A DNA stretch of 64,000 nucleotides, from the NCBI RefSeq assembly GCF_018362975.1, contig NZ_CP074371.1:6014001-6078000 (forward strand), in the 5' to 3' direction. Below the pieces are notes generated by a model. The model ran no database searches and had not been told where the DNA came from. It was given only the letters and a program-made list of their open reading frames with translations. The stretch's first letter is position 1; the number at the start of each line of letters is the position of its first letter. Position numbers and translations under genes: made by a program. This document shows positions 30,119 through 38,877 of this stretch, one piece after another. This stretch comes from Nocardia tengchongensis (GTDB lineage Bacteria > Actinomycetota > Actinomycetes > Mycobacteriales > Mycobacteriaceae).

Positions 30119-31351
30119 TCAGGGGCGGCGGGCGAAGTCCGGGGTGGGCTCGGGCCGGACACCGCGGGCCACCAGGTAGATCGGGAGGCTGCGCAGCACC
30201 GGGATGCGACGGAAGATCCGCACCGACAAGGGGGTGCGCGGCGCGTTGGAGACGCTCAGCCGTCCCGCCACCGCGGGGCGCACCACCCTGGCGTGGGCGA
30301 TGCGCTGCATGCCCTGGACCACGGCGGTCGGCAGCAGGCGGCGGCGCTGGACGCGGGCCAGATCGGCGGTGGTGACGGTGCGCGACAACAGTTTCGGGGC
30401 GAGGATGCGGGCCGCGGCCACCGCGTCCTGGACGGCCAGGTTGATGCCGACACCGCCGATCGGGGACATGGCGTGGGCGGCGTCGCCGAGGCACAGCAGG
30501 CCGTCGGTGTACCAGCGGTCGAGCCGGTCCAGTTTCACGTCGAGAAGTTTCACCTGCTCCCAGTCGTGGAGGGCGTCGGTGCGGTCGGCCAGCCAGGGCA
30601 CCACCTCGGCCAGGCTGCGCATGATCTCGCCGACCGGGTGCCGGGCGCGCTGGTCGGCGTCGCTGCCCTTGGCGATGAGTGTCGCGCTCTGCCAGTAGTC
30701 GCCGCGATCGAACATGACCACCACCCGGTGGGCGGTGACCACCGGAATCAGTCCGGACGGATCGGTGTCGTTGCGCGGAATCCGGAACCACCAGGTGTCG
30801 AACGGCGTCGGCCAGGCGCGGACGCCGAGCCCGGCGGCCGCGCGCAGCACCGAGGAGCGGCCGTCGCAGGCCACGGTCAGATCGGCGTGGATCTCCCCGG
30901 TCGCCCCATCCGCGGTGCGATAGCGAACCCCCGCGACCACGTTGTCGGTGCGCAGCAGGTCCACCGCCTCGGTGTTCATCCGCAACCGGAAACTCGGTTC
31001 GACCTCACCGGCACGCGCCAGCAGATCCAGCAGATCCCACTGCGGCACCATGGCCACGTACTTGTGACGGCCCGGAATGTGGGCGAAGGAACCCAACGTC
31101 ACCATCCGGCCACCGATCGGGATCTGCACCGTGTTCAGCCGTCGCTGCGGCAGTTTCGCGAAGTCCTCGCCCAGTCCCAGGGCGTCGATGAGGTCGAGGG
31201 TCGTCGGGTGCACGGTGTCGCCGCGGAAGTCGCGCAGGAAGTCGCCGTGTTTCTCCAGCACGGTGACCTCGACGCCGGCGCGGGCCAGCATCAGCCCCAG
31301 GAACATGCCCGCCGGTCCCCCACCGGCGATGAGACAGGTCGTGCGTTCCAT
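30119..31351 (-). CDS. FAD-dependent aromatic-ring monooxygenase
   Basis: A 410-residue flavoprotein hydroxylase of the PHBH type. The FAD-binding GxGxxG is CLIAGGGPAGMFLGLMLARA, the second motif near DG is TVACDGRSSVLR, and the GD motif is GLLCLGDAAHAMSPIGGVGI. C-terminal residues 340-410 form a basic, membrane-associating segment. Such enzymes hydroxylate phenols or polyketides in antibiotic tailoring or xenobiotic breakdown. It is followed by a GXWXG protein gene; the two may be co-transcribed leftward. Confidence 0.9.
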   Translation of the reverse strand: MERTTCLIAGGGPAGMFLGLMLARAGVEVTVLEKHGDFLRDFRGDTVHPTTLDLIDALGLGEDFAKLPQRRLNTVQIPIGGRMVTLGSFAHIPGRHKYVAMVPQWDLLDLLARAGEVEPSFRLRMNTEAVDLLRTDNVVAGVRYRTADGATGEIHADLTVACDGRSSVLRAAAGLGVRAWPTPFDTWWFRIPRNDTDPSGLIPVVTAHRVVVMFDRGDYWQSATLIAKGSDADQRARHPVGEIMRSLAEVVPWLADRTDALHDWEQVKLLDVKLDRLDRWYTDGLLCLGDAAHAMSPIGGVGINLAVQDAVAAARILAPKLLSRTVTTADLARVQRRRLLPTAVVQGMQRIAHARVVRPAVAGRLSVSNAPRTPLSVRIFRRIPVLRSLPIYLVARGVRPEPTPDFARRP

Positions 31352-31427
31352 CGGGACCTCCCGGGTCGAAGACCGCTCTCACCGTCGATGGTAGGACGCC
31401 GACTCCGGGACAGACGCTTCGCGGCGG

Positions 31428-32015
31428 CTAACTGTCGCGGTGCAGGACGAAGAAGTACGGCTCGTCCAGCCCGCGCATGTCCATGACCCCGAGCAGGGTG
31501 TCCGCGTCGACGCGGCGGAAGATGTCGATGATCGGCAGGTGGTCGTAGACCATTGCGGCACTGGACTTTCCCCGGAATTCCAGGTCGCGCAGCCGGGCCC
31601 GCGAGGCGGTCGTCCGCAGCATGGGCCGCAGCACCCCGAGTGAGCGGCGCACCGGCGACAGCGCCGTCACCGGCACCTTGCCCGCCAGGAACAGCGGCAC
31701 CCGGCGCGGGTCGATCGGGAAGATCTCGCCGTCCGGGGCGGCGAACAGCAGCGGCTGTACGTGGTCGGCGCTGTCGAATTGCTTGCCGTACCAGCCTGTT
31801 TCGACGAGCATGCCGTCCCAGGGGTGACCGGTCCCCACCTCCGCGCCGCGCCAGCGACCGGTGGTGATGTCCTCGACGCGCACCTCCGGCAGGCTGTCGA
31901 ACAACTCCCACGCCTGGGTGGCGGTGGCCGCGCCGTCCATCAGGGCGCGCAGGCGGGCGCCCTCCGTCGCCGAGCCGGCAACCATCATGATCTCCTCGGT
32001 GAGAGTCGACGACAT
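31428..32015 (-). CDS. GXWXG / DUF4334 domain protein
   Basis: A 195-residue protein. Residues about 50-65 carry the N-terminal motif GRWRG of the GXWXG domain, then WDGMLVETGWYGKQFDSAD. The second half has the DUF4334 pattern LEFRGKSSAAMVYDHLPIID and ends DEPYFFVLHRDS. The function is unknown; members are common in Nocardia and mycobacteria. It lies upstream of the monooxygenase in the same direction. Confidence 0.82.
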   Translation of the reverse strand: MSSTLTEEIMMVAGSATEGARLRALMDGAATATQAWELFDSLPEVRVEDITTGRWRGAEVGTGHPWDGMLVETGWYGKQFDSADHVQPLLFAAPDGEIFPIDPRRVPLFLAGKVPVTALSPVRRSLGVLRPMLRTTASRARLRDLEFRGKSSAAMVYDHLPIIDIFRRVDADTLLGVMDMRGLDEPYFFVLHRDS

Positions 32016-32140
32016 TGTTTCTCTCACCCTAGGCCGGGGACCGGTGGATCCGATGGGGCGTGCGCGGCCACGATAGCGACCGGTTTGGCCGAATATGCCG
32101 ATCCCACGAACCCGCCCGCCACTCGGTCGCCGTCGGTCGA

Positions 32141-33118
32141 TCAGCCCAGGGCCGCCGGGGATTCGGCGTGCGGGACGAGCAGCCGCGGACTGCCCGAGCC
32201 ATCCGACGGAACCGCCCAGATATCGGCGTCGCCACCGCCGCGCGAGACCGCGTAGCCGATGGTGTTCGAGTCCAGCCACGCCGGTTGGTCGTCGACGCTG
32301 CGGGTTTCGGCCAGCGGGGTGCGCACGCCCGAGGCCAGGTCCAGCACCGAGAGCCGCCAGCCCTTCGCAGGGTCGCCGTCGACGGCCGACTTGAACGCGA
32401 TCCGCTTGCCGTCCGCCGACAACGACGGGCATTCCACGTTCTGGGCGATGGTGCGGACGGTCTTCGCCGCGATATCGCCCCGCACCAGGTAGCGGCGGCC
32501 GTCGGTGGACATGGTGGCGTAGAAGGTGTTGTCGTCCGCGGCGAAGGTGATGCCCCAGAAGTTGAGATCGGCCGCGGTGTAGGGGCGGCCGTCCACCACG
32601 ACCGCCAGGAACTCCAGGGAATCGATCATGTCGCCGGTCGTGAGGTCGACCAGTCCGGCGCGGGTGGAGAAGCGGCCGTTGTTGTAGGAGTCGCCCGCCA
32701 CGAACACCGTCCAGGCCACCAGCCGCCCGTCGCCGGACAATCGGGTGCGGTTCGGGACGCCGACCAGCGGGATCTCCCGCGTCACGGTCAGATCGGCGTC
32801 CAGGATGGCGGCCTGGAAGGTGGCCAGCGGGCCGTCGGGCCGCAGGCAGATGCCGCTACCGGCCGCCGCGGCCACCCGCAGGCATTCGAGCTTCGACACC
32901 GCGCGCGCCGCACCCGGATCAACGGCGGACACCATCGCCACATGGCCCTTGCTCTCGGCCGCGGTGCTGCGGAACAAGATTCGGGGCCCGGGTGAGATGT
33001 TCAGCGCCTCGTAGGCGACGGCGGGCTGCGCGCGCGTCCCGGTGAACACGCCGTAGCCGATGGCGATCGCGGCCAGGACCAGCGCCCCGAGCAGGGCCGA
33101 CACCGTACGCCGGTTCAC
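32141..33118 (-). CDS. Membrane-anchored TolB-like beta-propeller protein
   Basis: A 325-residue protein with an N-terminal anchor or signal (LGALVLAAIAIGYGVF) and a run of WD40/TolB-like blades with patterns such as RLSGDGRLVAW, SLSADGKRIAFKSAVDG and WLDSNTIGYAVS, ending DIWAVPSDGSGSP. It is probably exported to the cell envelope. The GTG at 33118 overlaps the stop of the MFS gene (GTGA), so the two are translationally coupled and likely act together. The role is unknown. Confidence 0.82.
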   Translation of the reverse strand: MNRRTVSALLGALVLAAIAIGYGVFTGTRAQPAVAYEALNISPGPRILFRSTAAESKGHVAMVSAVDPGAARAVSKLECLRVAAAAGSGICLRPDGPLATFQAAILDADLTVTREIPLVGVPNRTRLSGDGRLVAWTVFVAGDSYNNGRFSTRAGLVDLTTGDMIDSLEFLAVVVDGRPYTAADLNFWGITFAADDNTFYATMSTDGRRYLVRGDIAAKTVRTIAQNVECPSLSADGKRIAFKSAVDGDPAKGWRLSVLDLASGVRTPLAETRSVDDQPAWLDSNTIGYAVSRGGGDADIWAVPSDGSGSPRLLVPHAESPAALG

Positions 33119-34407
33119 GCGTGCTCCTCCGCGGCCTCGGCGACGTCCTCGGCGGTCCCGGCGGTCTGGACGCCGCGCAGCAGCACAGCGATCACGACCA
33201 CGGCCACCGCCACCAGAGCGGCGGCGACCCGGCTCGCGTTCGCCGGTCCCCACAGCGTCCAGGCCAGGCCGAACAGCACCGAAGACACCAGGTAGGACAG
33301 CGCCTGCCCGGTCTGGATCAGCGCGATTCCGGTGGTGCGCAACGCTTTCGGCAGCACCGGACCGGCCAGCGCCATCAGCACGCCGTCGGTCGCGGCGTAG
33401 AACAGGCCGTAGAGCGCGAGGACCACCACCAGCAGCGCGGTGCCGCCGAACGGCCCGAACAGCAGCAGGTACACCAGCACCAGCGCGGTGTAGCCGCCGA
33501 GCACCACGGTCAGGCGGCCGATCTTGTCGGCGAGCACGCCCAGCGGGGTGGCCAGCACCAGATACGACAGGTTGGTGCCGACGGCCAACAGCGGAAACCA
33601 GCTGACGCTCAGGTGTTCTCGCTGCTGCAGCAGCAGGTAGACGAAACCGTCGCCGATGGTCACCAGCCCGGCCAGGCAGGCCGCGGCGACCAGCCGACGC
33701 ACCGGCGTGAGCCGGATCAGCCCGCCCAGCGAGCGCGGCGACACCGCACCATTGACCGGTTGCTCGTCGCGGTGGTCGCGCACGAACAGCACCAGGATCA
33801 GGACGCCGAACGCGGCGATGCAGAAACTGGCCACGAACACCGCGTCGTAGGCCTGCGCGGTGGCGGCGAGGATGCCGATCGCGACCAGGGGCCCGACGAA
33901 CGCGCCGATAGTGTCCATCGTCCGGTGCACGCCGAACGCGCGGCCGTAGAGCCGCGGCGGGGTGGACAGGGTGATCAGGGCATCGCGTGGGGCGGTGCGC
34001 AGGCCCTTGCCGGTGCGGTCGACGGCGATGACCGCGCCGATCGCGCCGACGGCGCTGCCCGCGGCCGGCATGCCGAGTTTCGCGACCGCCGACAGGCCGT
34101 AGCCCAGTCCGGCGATGAACTTGCGGCGGCGGGTGAGGTCGGCGACGTAGCCGCCGATCAGCCGCAGCAGGGCGGTCGCGCCGGTATAGGTGCCGTCGAC
34201 GACGCCGTAGGCGGCGGGGCTCAGATGCAGTCCGACGACCAGGTACACCGGCAGCACGGCGGTCATCATCTCCGAGGAGATGTCGGTGACCAGGCTGACG
34301 GCGCCGAGCGCGAACACATTGCCGCTCAACAGGAAGAACGCCTTGCGGCGCGACGGTGTCGCGTCGTCGCCCCCGGAGTGCGGGCGGTCGATCGTGGACA
34401 TGTACAT
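33115..34407 (-). CDS. MFS transporter
   Basis: A 430-residue major facilitator with about 12 membrane segments. The conserved loop 2-3 region is GGYVADLTRRRKFIAGLGYG, with the MFS motif D-R-x-G-R/K-type LADKIGRLTVVLGG in the second half. The middle loop (DHRDEQPVNGAVSPRS) is cytoplasmic. The substrate is unknown; the family covers drug and solute export. It starts at ATG 34407 (GAGG 10 bp upstream). It is coupled to the beta-propeller gene. Confidence 0.92.
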   Translation of the reverse strand: MYMSTIDRPHSGGDDATPSRRKAFFLLSGNVFALGAVSLVTDISSEMMTAVLPVYLVVGLHLSPAAYGVVDGTYTGATALLRLIGGYVADLTRRRKFIAGLGYGLSAVAKLGMPAAGSAVGAIGAVIAVDRTGKGLRTAPRDALITLSTPPRLYGRAFGVHRTMDTIGAFVGPLVAIGILAATAQAYDAVFVASFCIAAFGVLILVLFVRDHRDEQPVNGAVSPRSLGGLIRLTPVRRLVAAACLAGLVTIGDGFVYLLLQQREHLSVSWFPLLAVGTNLSYLVLATPLGVLADKIGRLTVVLGGYTALVLVYLLLFGPFGGTALLVVVLALYGLFYAATDGVLMALAGPVLPKALRTTGIALIQTGQALSYLVSSVLFGLAWTLWGPANASRVAAALVAVAVVVIAVLLRGVQTAGTAEDVAEAAEEHA

Positions 34408-34513
34408 GGGCGTACTACCTCAGGGGGTCGCGGGGAAGCCGCTCGGGACACATCGTCGGGTCCGCGAGCGGGGTCATTTCAGCTGCCGATCGATCCGGTT
34501 GCCCGGTGAACGG

Positions 34514-35365
34514 TCAGTTCCACACGTTGGTGATCTCCGCCGCGGGGTTCAGGTGGGCCAGACCGTAGGCGCTCTCGACGGTGCTGAGCACGTTGTAGTG
34601 GTTGATCTGGTTGGAGAAGCTGCCGACCTGGGTGTGCGCGCCGACGAAGGTGGTGAAGATGTGGTTGGACGAGCCGCCGTTGTCCTCGTCGAAGGTGACG
34701 ATGAGCAGGCTGTTGTGGGTCTTGGCCCACTGCGCGTAGGCGTCCATGTTGTTCTTCAGCCAGTTGTCACCGGTTTTGATCGAGCAGTCGTGCATGTCAT
34801 TGCACAGGTCGGGCGCCACGTACGAAACCGTGGGCAGGGTCGCGTAGTTCGCCGAGGTCGGGAACGTGCTGAAGCGGACGTTGCTGGTCGCGGGCACGTT
34901 GCTGAAGAACGGCGCGGCATTGTGCTTGCGCGCGTAAGTGCCGCTGGTGCAGCCGGTGTAGCCGTCCGACGGCATGGCCTCCGAGTAGCTCTTGAAGGTC
35001 TTGCTCGCGGTGATCAGCTGGTTGGCGATGTTGTTGCCGCTGAAGGTGTGCGGGCAGCTGTCGTCGGTGATGCCCTGGGTGGACCCGGAGAACATCGCCA
35101 GGTAGTTCGGCTCGCTCGGGTGGGTGACGCCGAACGACTGGGTGAACTTCGCGCCCTGACCGGCCAGGCTGTTGAAGTAGGGGGCGCTGGAGCTGCCGTT
35201 GATCTGCGAGTAGGCATGGTTCTCGAACATCACGACCACGATGTGGTCGAACGCCGGAACGACCGCCGCCGCCTGCGCGTGGGACGAGACTGCCACCGCG
35301 GACGTCGCCATACCGATGAACGCTGCGGCCGCCATGACGACGGGAGCGATGCGCTTCCTGAACAC
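34514..35365 (-). CDS. Secreted phosphoesterase (acid-phosphatase/phospholipase C-like)
   Basis: A 283-residue PF04185-type phosphoesterase. The signal peptide (VVMAAAAFIGMATSAVAVSS) has an AxA-type cleavage region. The metal and nucleophile motifs are IVVVMFENHAYSQ, THPSEPNYLAMFSGS, and LIVTFDEDNGGSSNHIF with the Asp/Glu ligands. The GTG at 35365 has AGGAGG 6 bp upstream. It acts outside the cell, probably releasing phosphate from phosphomonoesters or phospholipids. It is divergent from the J-domain cassette. Confidence 0.9.
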   Translation of the reverse strand: MFRKRIAPVVMAAAAFIGMATSAVAVSSHAQAAAVVPAFDHIVVVMFENHAYSQINGSSSAPYFNSLAGQGAKFTQSFGVTHPSEPNYLAMFSGSTQGITDDSCPHTFSGNNIANQLITASKTFKSYSEAMPSDGYTGCTSGTYARKHNAAPFFSNVPATSNVRFSTFPTSANYATLPTVSYVAPDLCNDMHDCSIKTGDNWLKNNMDAYAQWAKTHNSLLIVTFDEDNGGSSNHIFTTFVGAHTQVGSFSNQINHYNVLSTVESAYGLAHLNPAAEITNVWN

Positions 35366-35555
35366 GAATCCTCCTGAAGGAGTTGAACTCAACCCCGGCA
35401 GCACCGCCAGGGCCGCGTCATCGTAAGAACCGACTCGCGCATTTCCGACAAATGCTGGGAGACAACCGATGTGCGGTAGGTGAACAAACCGGCGCGACGA
35501 CGGCCCGGCTTTTTGTCGATTCCACAAGAACTTGGCCAAAACACTGGCGCCGATC

Positions 35556-35578
35556 GTTTTAGTCATCTAGCCTAAAAC
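35556..35578. promoter_or_regulatory. Candidate operator before the J/VWA/PurA/NrtR cassette
   Basis: GTTTTAG (35556-35562) and CTAAAAC (35572-35578) are a perfect inverted repeat with a 9-bp spacer, one base before the ATG at 35580. The total span of 23 bp is close to the size of known NrtR sites, and a NrtR-like protein is encoded in the same cassette; the link is inference. Confidence 0.6.
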
Positions 35579-35579
35579 C

Positions 35580-36599
35580 ATGACCACAGCGCGAGAGACC
35601 GCGGAGACCATCCGGGCGGCGCGGCGGCCCGAGGATCTCTTCGGTTCCGCCGCAACCGATTCCGCCGGCCGGCAGGCCGCCCGGCGCCGATACCACCGGA
35701 TGGCCGCCAGCGTCCACCCCGACCGGGTCGAGGCCGTCGACACGGCCGTCGCGAGCGCGGCATTCGCCCGGCTGTCGGAGCTGTACCAGCGCTGGCTGGA
35801 TATCGACGAGGCCGCCCTCGAGGTGACCGGCGCCCACGGGCGGTACCCCGTCGGGGCGCTGCACGCCGCCGGATCCATCGCCGACGTGTACCGCTCCGGA
35901 TCCGATCGGGTGGTGAAGATCCCGCGCCGCGCGGCCGCCAACCGGCTGCTCGCCGGTGAGCGAAACGCCTTGCGGGACATCGCGACCGTGGCCGGCGAGC
36001 ACCAGTGGCTGCGGCCCTACTTCCCCGAACTCGTCGACACCGTCGACCATCTCGACTCGGGCACCGGGGAACACCGCACGGTCAATGTGCTGGCCGGCCT
36101 GATCGGCGGATTCGTGACGATGGACCAGGTCCGCGCCGCCTACCCCGATGGGCTCGACCCGCGCGATTACGCGTGGATGCACCGGCGGCTGCTGCGCTGC
36201 CTCGCCGGAGCGCAACTCGCCGGCTGGGTGCACACCGCGATCAACCCCGCCAACGTGCTGGTACATCCACGACTGCACGGAATCGTGCTGGTGGGCTGGT
36301 CTTTCGCGACCCGCCCGGGCAACCCGGCGGCGGCGACGCTGAAGTCGCTGGACTATCCGCCCGAGATCCGCGACGCCGTCTCCCCCGCCACCGACATCCA
36401 CCTCGCGCATCGCCTCATGCTCACCATGCTCGGCGACCGCGCACCCGCCCCGATGCGTGCCTACGCCACCGGGTGCCTGCAAGCCGATCCCGGACTGCGG
36501 CCCGACGCCGCGGACCTGCTCGGCGAATTCGACGATCTGCTCGACCGGCTCTACGGGAAGCGCCGCTTCCGGCCCTTCGAGCTCACGAAAGGTAAGTGA
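35580..36599 (+). CDS. J-domain / pseudokinase fusion protein
   Basis: A 339-residue protein of two parts. Residues about 10-75 are J-like (RYHRMAASVHPDRVEAVDT), with HPD at 46-48. Residues about 90-330 follow the protein-kinase fold: GSIADVYR glycine-rich-like loop, VVKIP with Lys113, helix-C Glu127, and the catalytic-loop equivalent VHTAINPANVL (218-227). There HxD reads HTA, so the catalytic Asp is gone, and the DFG position reads VGW. It is therefore a probable pseudokinase with a chaperone-recruiting domain. It is first in a four-gene unit; the stop lies 5 bp before the VWA start. Confidence 0.8.
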   Translation: MTTARETAETIRAARRPEDLFGSAATDSAGRQAARRRYHRMAASVHPDRVEAVDTAVASAAFARLSELYQRWLDIDEAALEVTGAHGRYPVGALHAAGSIADVYRSGSDRVVKIPRRAAANRLLAGERNALRDIATVAGEHQWLRPYFPELVDTVDHLDSGTGEHRTVNVLAGLIGGFVTMDQVRAAYPDGLDPRDYAWMHRRLLRCLAGAQLAGWVHTAINPANVLVHPRLHGIVLVGWSFATRPGNPAAATLKSLDYPPEIRDAVSPATDIHLAHRLMLTMLGDRAPAPMRAYATGCLQADPGLRPDAADLLGEFDDLLDRLYGKRRFRPFELTKGK

Positions 36600-36604
36600 T
36601 CACC

Positions 36605-37584
36605 ATGGGTTACGGAAGCTGGGACGACAGCGCCTACGACGCGGCGCGGACCTTCCGCGCGGCCAAGGGACTCGACGACTTCGGTTACACCGCCGACATG
36701 CGCTCCACGCCGTGGGAGCAGTGGAAGGCGCACCCCACCCTGGATCCGTTCGGGGTCGGCATGCGGGAATCGCGCGACTCCGACGACCACGGCAACTCGC
36801 TGCCCATCGCGGTGCTCTTCGACGTCACCGGATCCATGGGCCGGGTGCCGCGGGTGATGCAGGAGAAGCTGGCCAAACTGCACGGACTGTTGCAGCGCAA
36901 GGGATATGCCGACGATCCGCAGATCCTGTTCGGGGCCATCGGCGACGCCGACAGCGACCGGGTGCCGCTGCAGGTCGGGCAGTTCGAATCCGACAACCGC
37001 ATGGACGAACAGCTGCGACTGATCCTGCTCGAAGGCGGCGGTGGCGGCAGAAGTCCGAAAGCTATGAACTGGCCGCGTATTTCATCGCCCGCCACACCGC
37101 CACCGACGCGTGGGACAAGCGCGGCCGCAAGGGCTACCTGTTCATCGTCGGCGACGAGCTGAACAAGAAGCGCCTGCCCGCGCGGCACATCCAGTCCGTC
37201 ATCGGCGACGACGTGCGCAGCGACATCGCGGTCGACTCGATCTACCGCGAGCTGGCCGACCGCTGGCACGTGCACTACATCCTGCCCAATCAGTCCAGCT
37301 ACTACCGGGATCCGGAGATCGCCGAACACTGGCAGGCGCTGCTGGGCGAGCGGTTCCTGCGGCTCGACGATCCGGCCGCGGTGTGCGAACTCATCGCGCT
37401 GACCATCGGCATCGGTGAGGACCGCGTCGATCTCGGGGCCGGACTGGCCGATCTGCGCGACATCGGATCGGCGGGCGAGGCCGACGCGGTGGGCAAGGCC
37501 CTCGCTCCCCTGGGCGCGACCCGCCGCGGCGCCAGCGCCGGGGCGCTGCCCGCCACCACCGGCGTCGACGACGTCGACCTCTGA
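36605..37584 (+). CDS. VWA-domain (MIDAS) protein, one frameshift
   Basis: A VWA protein of about 326 residues. The metal-ion-dependent adhesion motif DxTxS is AVLFDVTGSMGR (Asp73-x-Thr75-Gly-Ser77). The fold continues through ILFGAIGDADSDRVPLQVGQ, the restored GGGGQKSESYELAAYFIARH and YLFIVGDELNKKRLPARHIQ. One base is missing near 37049 in a GGC run. There is no membrane segment. VWA proteins paired with kinases or AAA partners organise assembly in stress and conflict systems. The start is ATG 36605 (a GTG at 36596 overlaps the previous stop). Confidence 0.82.
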
Positions 37585-37613
37585 ACCGGGACCGACACAG
37601 GAAGGGACACAAC

Positions 37614-38867
37614 ATGTTCGGCGACCGTCACCTGATCGTGGTGGACCTCGGCTTCGGCGACGCCGGCAAGGGGGCCACTGTGGACTGGCTGTGCTCACCG
37701 CACGCCGGGCTCGACGTGGCCGCGGTGGTGCGGTTCAACGGCGGCGCCCAGGCCGCCCACAATGTGCTCGCCGACGGCCGCCACCACACCTTCCGGCAGT
37801 TCGGGTCCGGCACCCTGTCCGGGGTGCCGACCCTGCTGTCCCGGCACATGCTGGTCGAACCGCTGGCCCTGGCCGCCGAGGCCCGCGAACTCGCGGCCCT
37901 CGGGGTCGCCGACCCGCTGTCGCTGCTGTACGTCGACGAGCGGGCACTGCTCACCACGCCGATCCACGGGGCCGCCAACCGGTGCCGGGAGGATACGAGG
38001 GGTACCGCCCGGCACGGATCGTGCGGCATCGGCATCGGCGAGACCGCGAGCTACGCCCTCGACCACGACGCGCCCCGGGTCGCCGACTGCCGGCGGCCGG
38101 AAGTGTTGCGGCGCAAGCTGATCGCGCTGGAGGAGCACTACGCGCCGCTGCTCGCCGGCGGGCGGCACCGCTACGACCCGATCGACGACCTGGTCGGGGC
38201 CTACACCGCGTTCGCGCGAGCGGTGGCGATCCTGCCGGGTGAGCAGCTCGCGGGGTTCGCGCGCACCGGCCGGCTCGTCTTCGAGGGCGCGCAGGGCGTG
38301 CTGCTCGACGAATGGCGCGGCACCCACCCCTACACCACCTGGTCCACCGTCGAACCCCGGCACGCGCGAGACATGCTGGCGCGCATCGGGGCTCCCGGTT
38401 ACGTGCTCGGCGTGACCCGGGCCTACCTGACCCGGCACGGGGCCGGCCCGTTCCCGACCGAGGACCCCGCGCTCTCGATTCCCGAGCCGCACAACGGAAC
38501 CGGCGTGTATCAAGGGGCGTTCCGGCGCGGGCACCTCGATCCGCTGCTGCTGCGGTACGCGATCGAGGCCTGCGGCGGGATCGACGGGCTGGCCGTCAAC
38601 CACCTCGACGCGCTCGGCGACATCCGCACCGCCACCGGCTATCTCACCGCCGACGGCTGCGTCGACCGGCTCGACTGCGGGGTCTGGCAGGACCTCGGCC
38701 ACCAGCAGCGGCTCACCGAGCTGCTGGAGGCCGCCACCCCGGCGTACGCGGATCTGCCCGCCGACGTACCCGGCTACCTGGAAGCCGAACTCGGCGCGCC
38801 GGTGGTGCTGACCGCCTGCGGGCCGGACCGGGCCGATCGCACACTCCGGATCACCGCTCAGGCATGA
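37614..38867 (+). CDS. Divergent adenylosuccinate-synthetase-like enzyme (PurA paralogue)
   Basis: A 417-residue PurA-family protein. Visible are the GTP/IMP motif GFGDAGKGATVDWL (canonical GDEGKG; the catalytic Asp is kept), NGGAQAAHNVL with the His41 equivalent but the first His of the canonical NAGH loop lost, FEGAQGVLLDEWRGTHPYTT, and YVLGVTRAYLTRHGAGPFPT. The guanine-specificity region reads LAVNHLDALGDI. The pattern of kept and changed residues suggests a GTP-dependent ligase on a purine-type substrate other than the housekeeping reaction. It is third in the cassette. Confidence 0.82.
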   Translation: MFGDRHLIVVDLGFGDAGKGATVDWLCSPHAGLDVAAVVRFNGGAQAAHNVLADGRHHTFRQFGSGTLSGVPTLLSRHMLVEPLALAAEARELAALGVADPLSLLYVDERALLTTPIHGAANRCREDTRGTARHGSCGIGIGETASYALDHDAPRVADCRRPEVLRRKLIALEEHYAPLLAGGRHRYDPIDDLVGAYTAFARAVAILPGEQLAGFARTGRLVFEGAQGVLLDEWRGTHPYTTWSTVEPRHARDMLARIGAPGYVLGVTRAYLTRHGAGPFPTEDPALSIPEPHNGTGVYQGAFRRGHLDPLLLRYAIEACGGIDGLAVNHLDALGDIRTATGYLTADGCVDRLDCGVWQDLGHQQRLTELLEAATPAYADLPADVPGYLEAELGAPVVLTACGPDRADRTLRITAQA

Positions 38868-38877
38868 TTGTCCCCTT

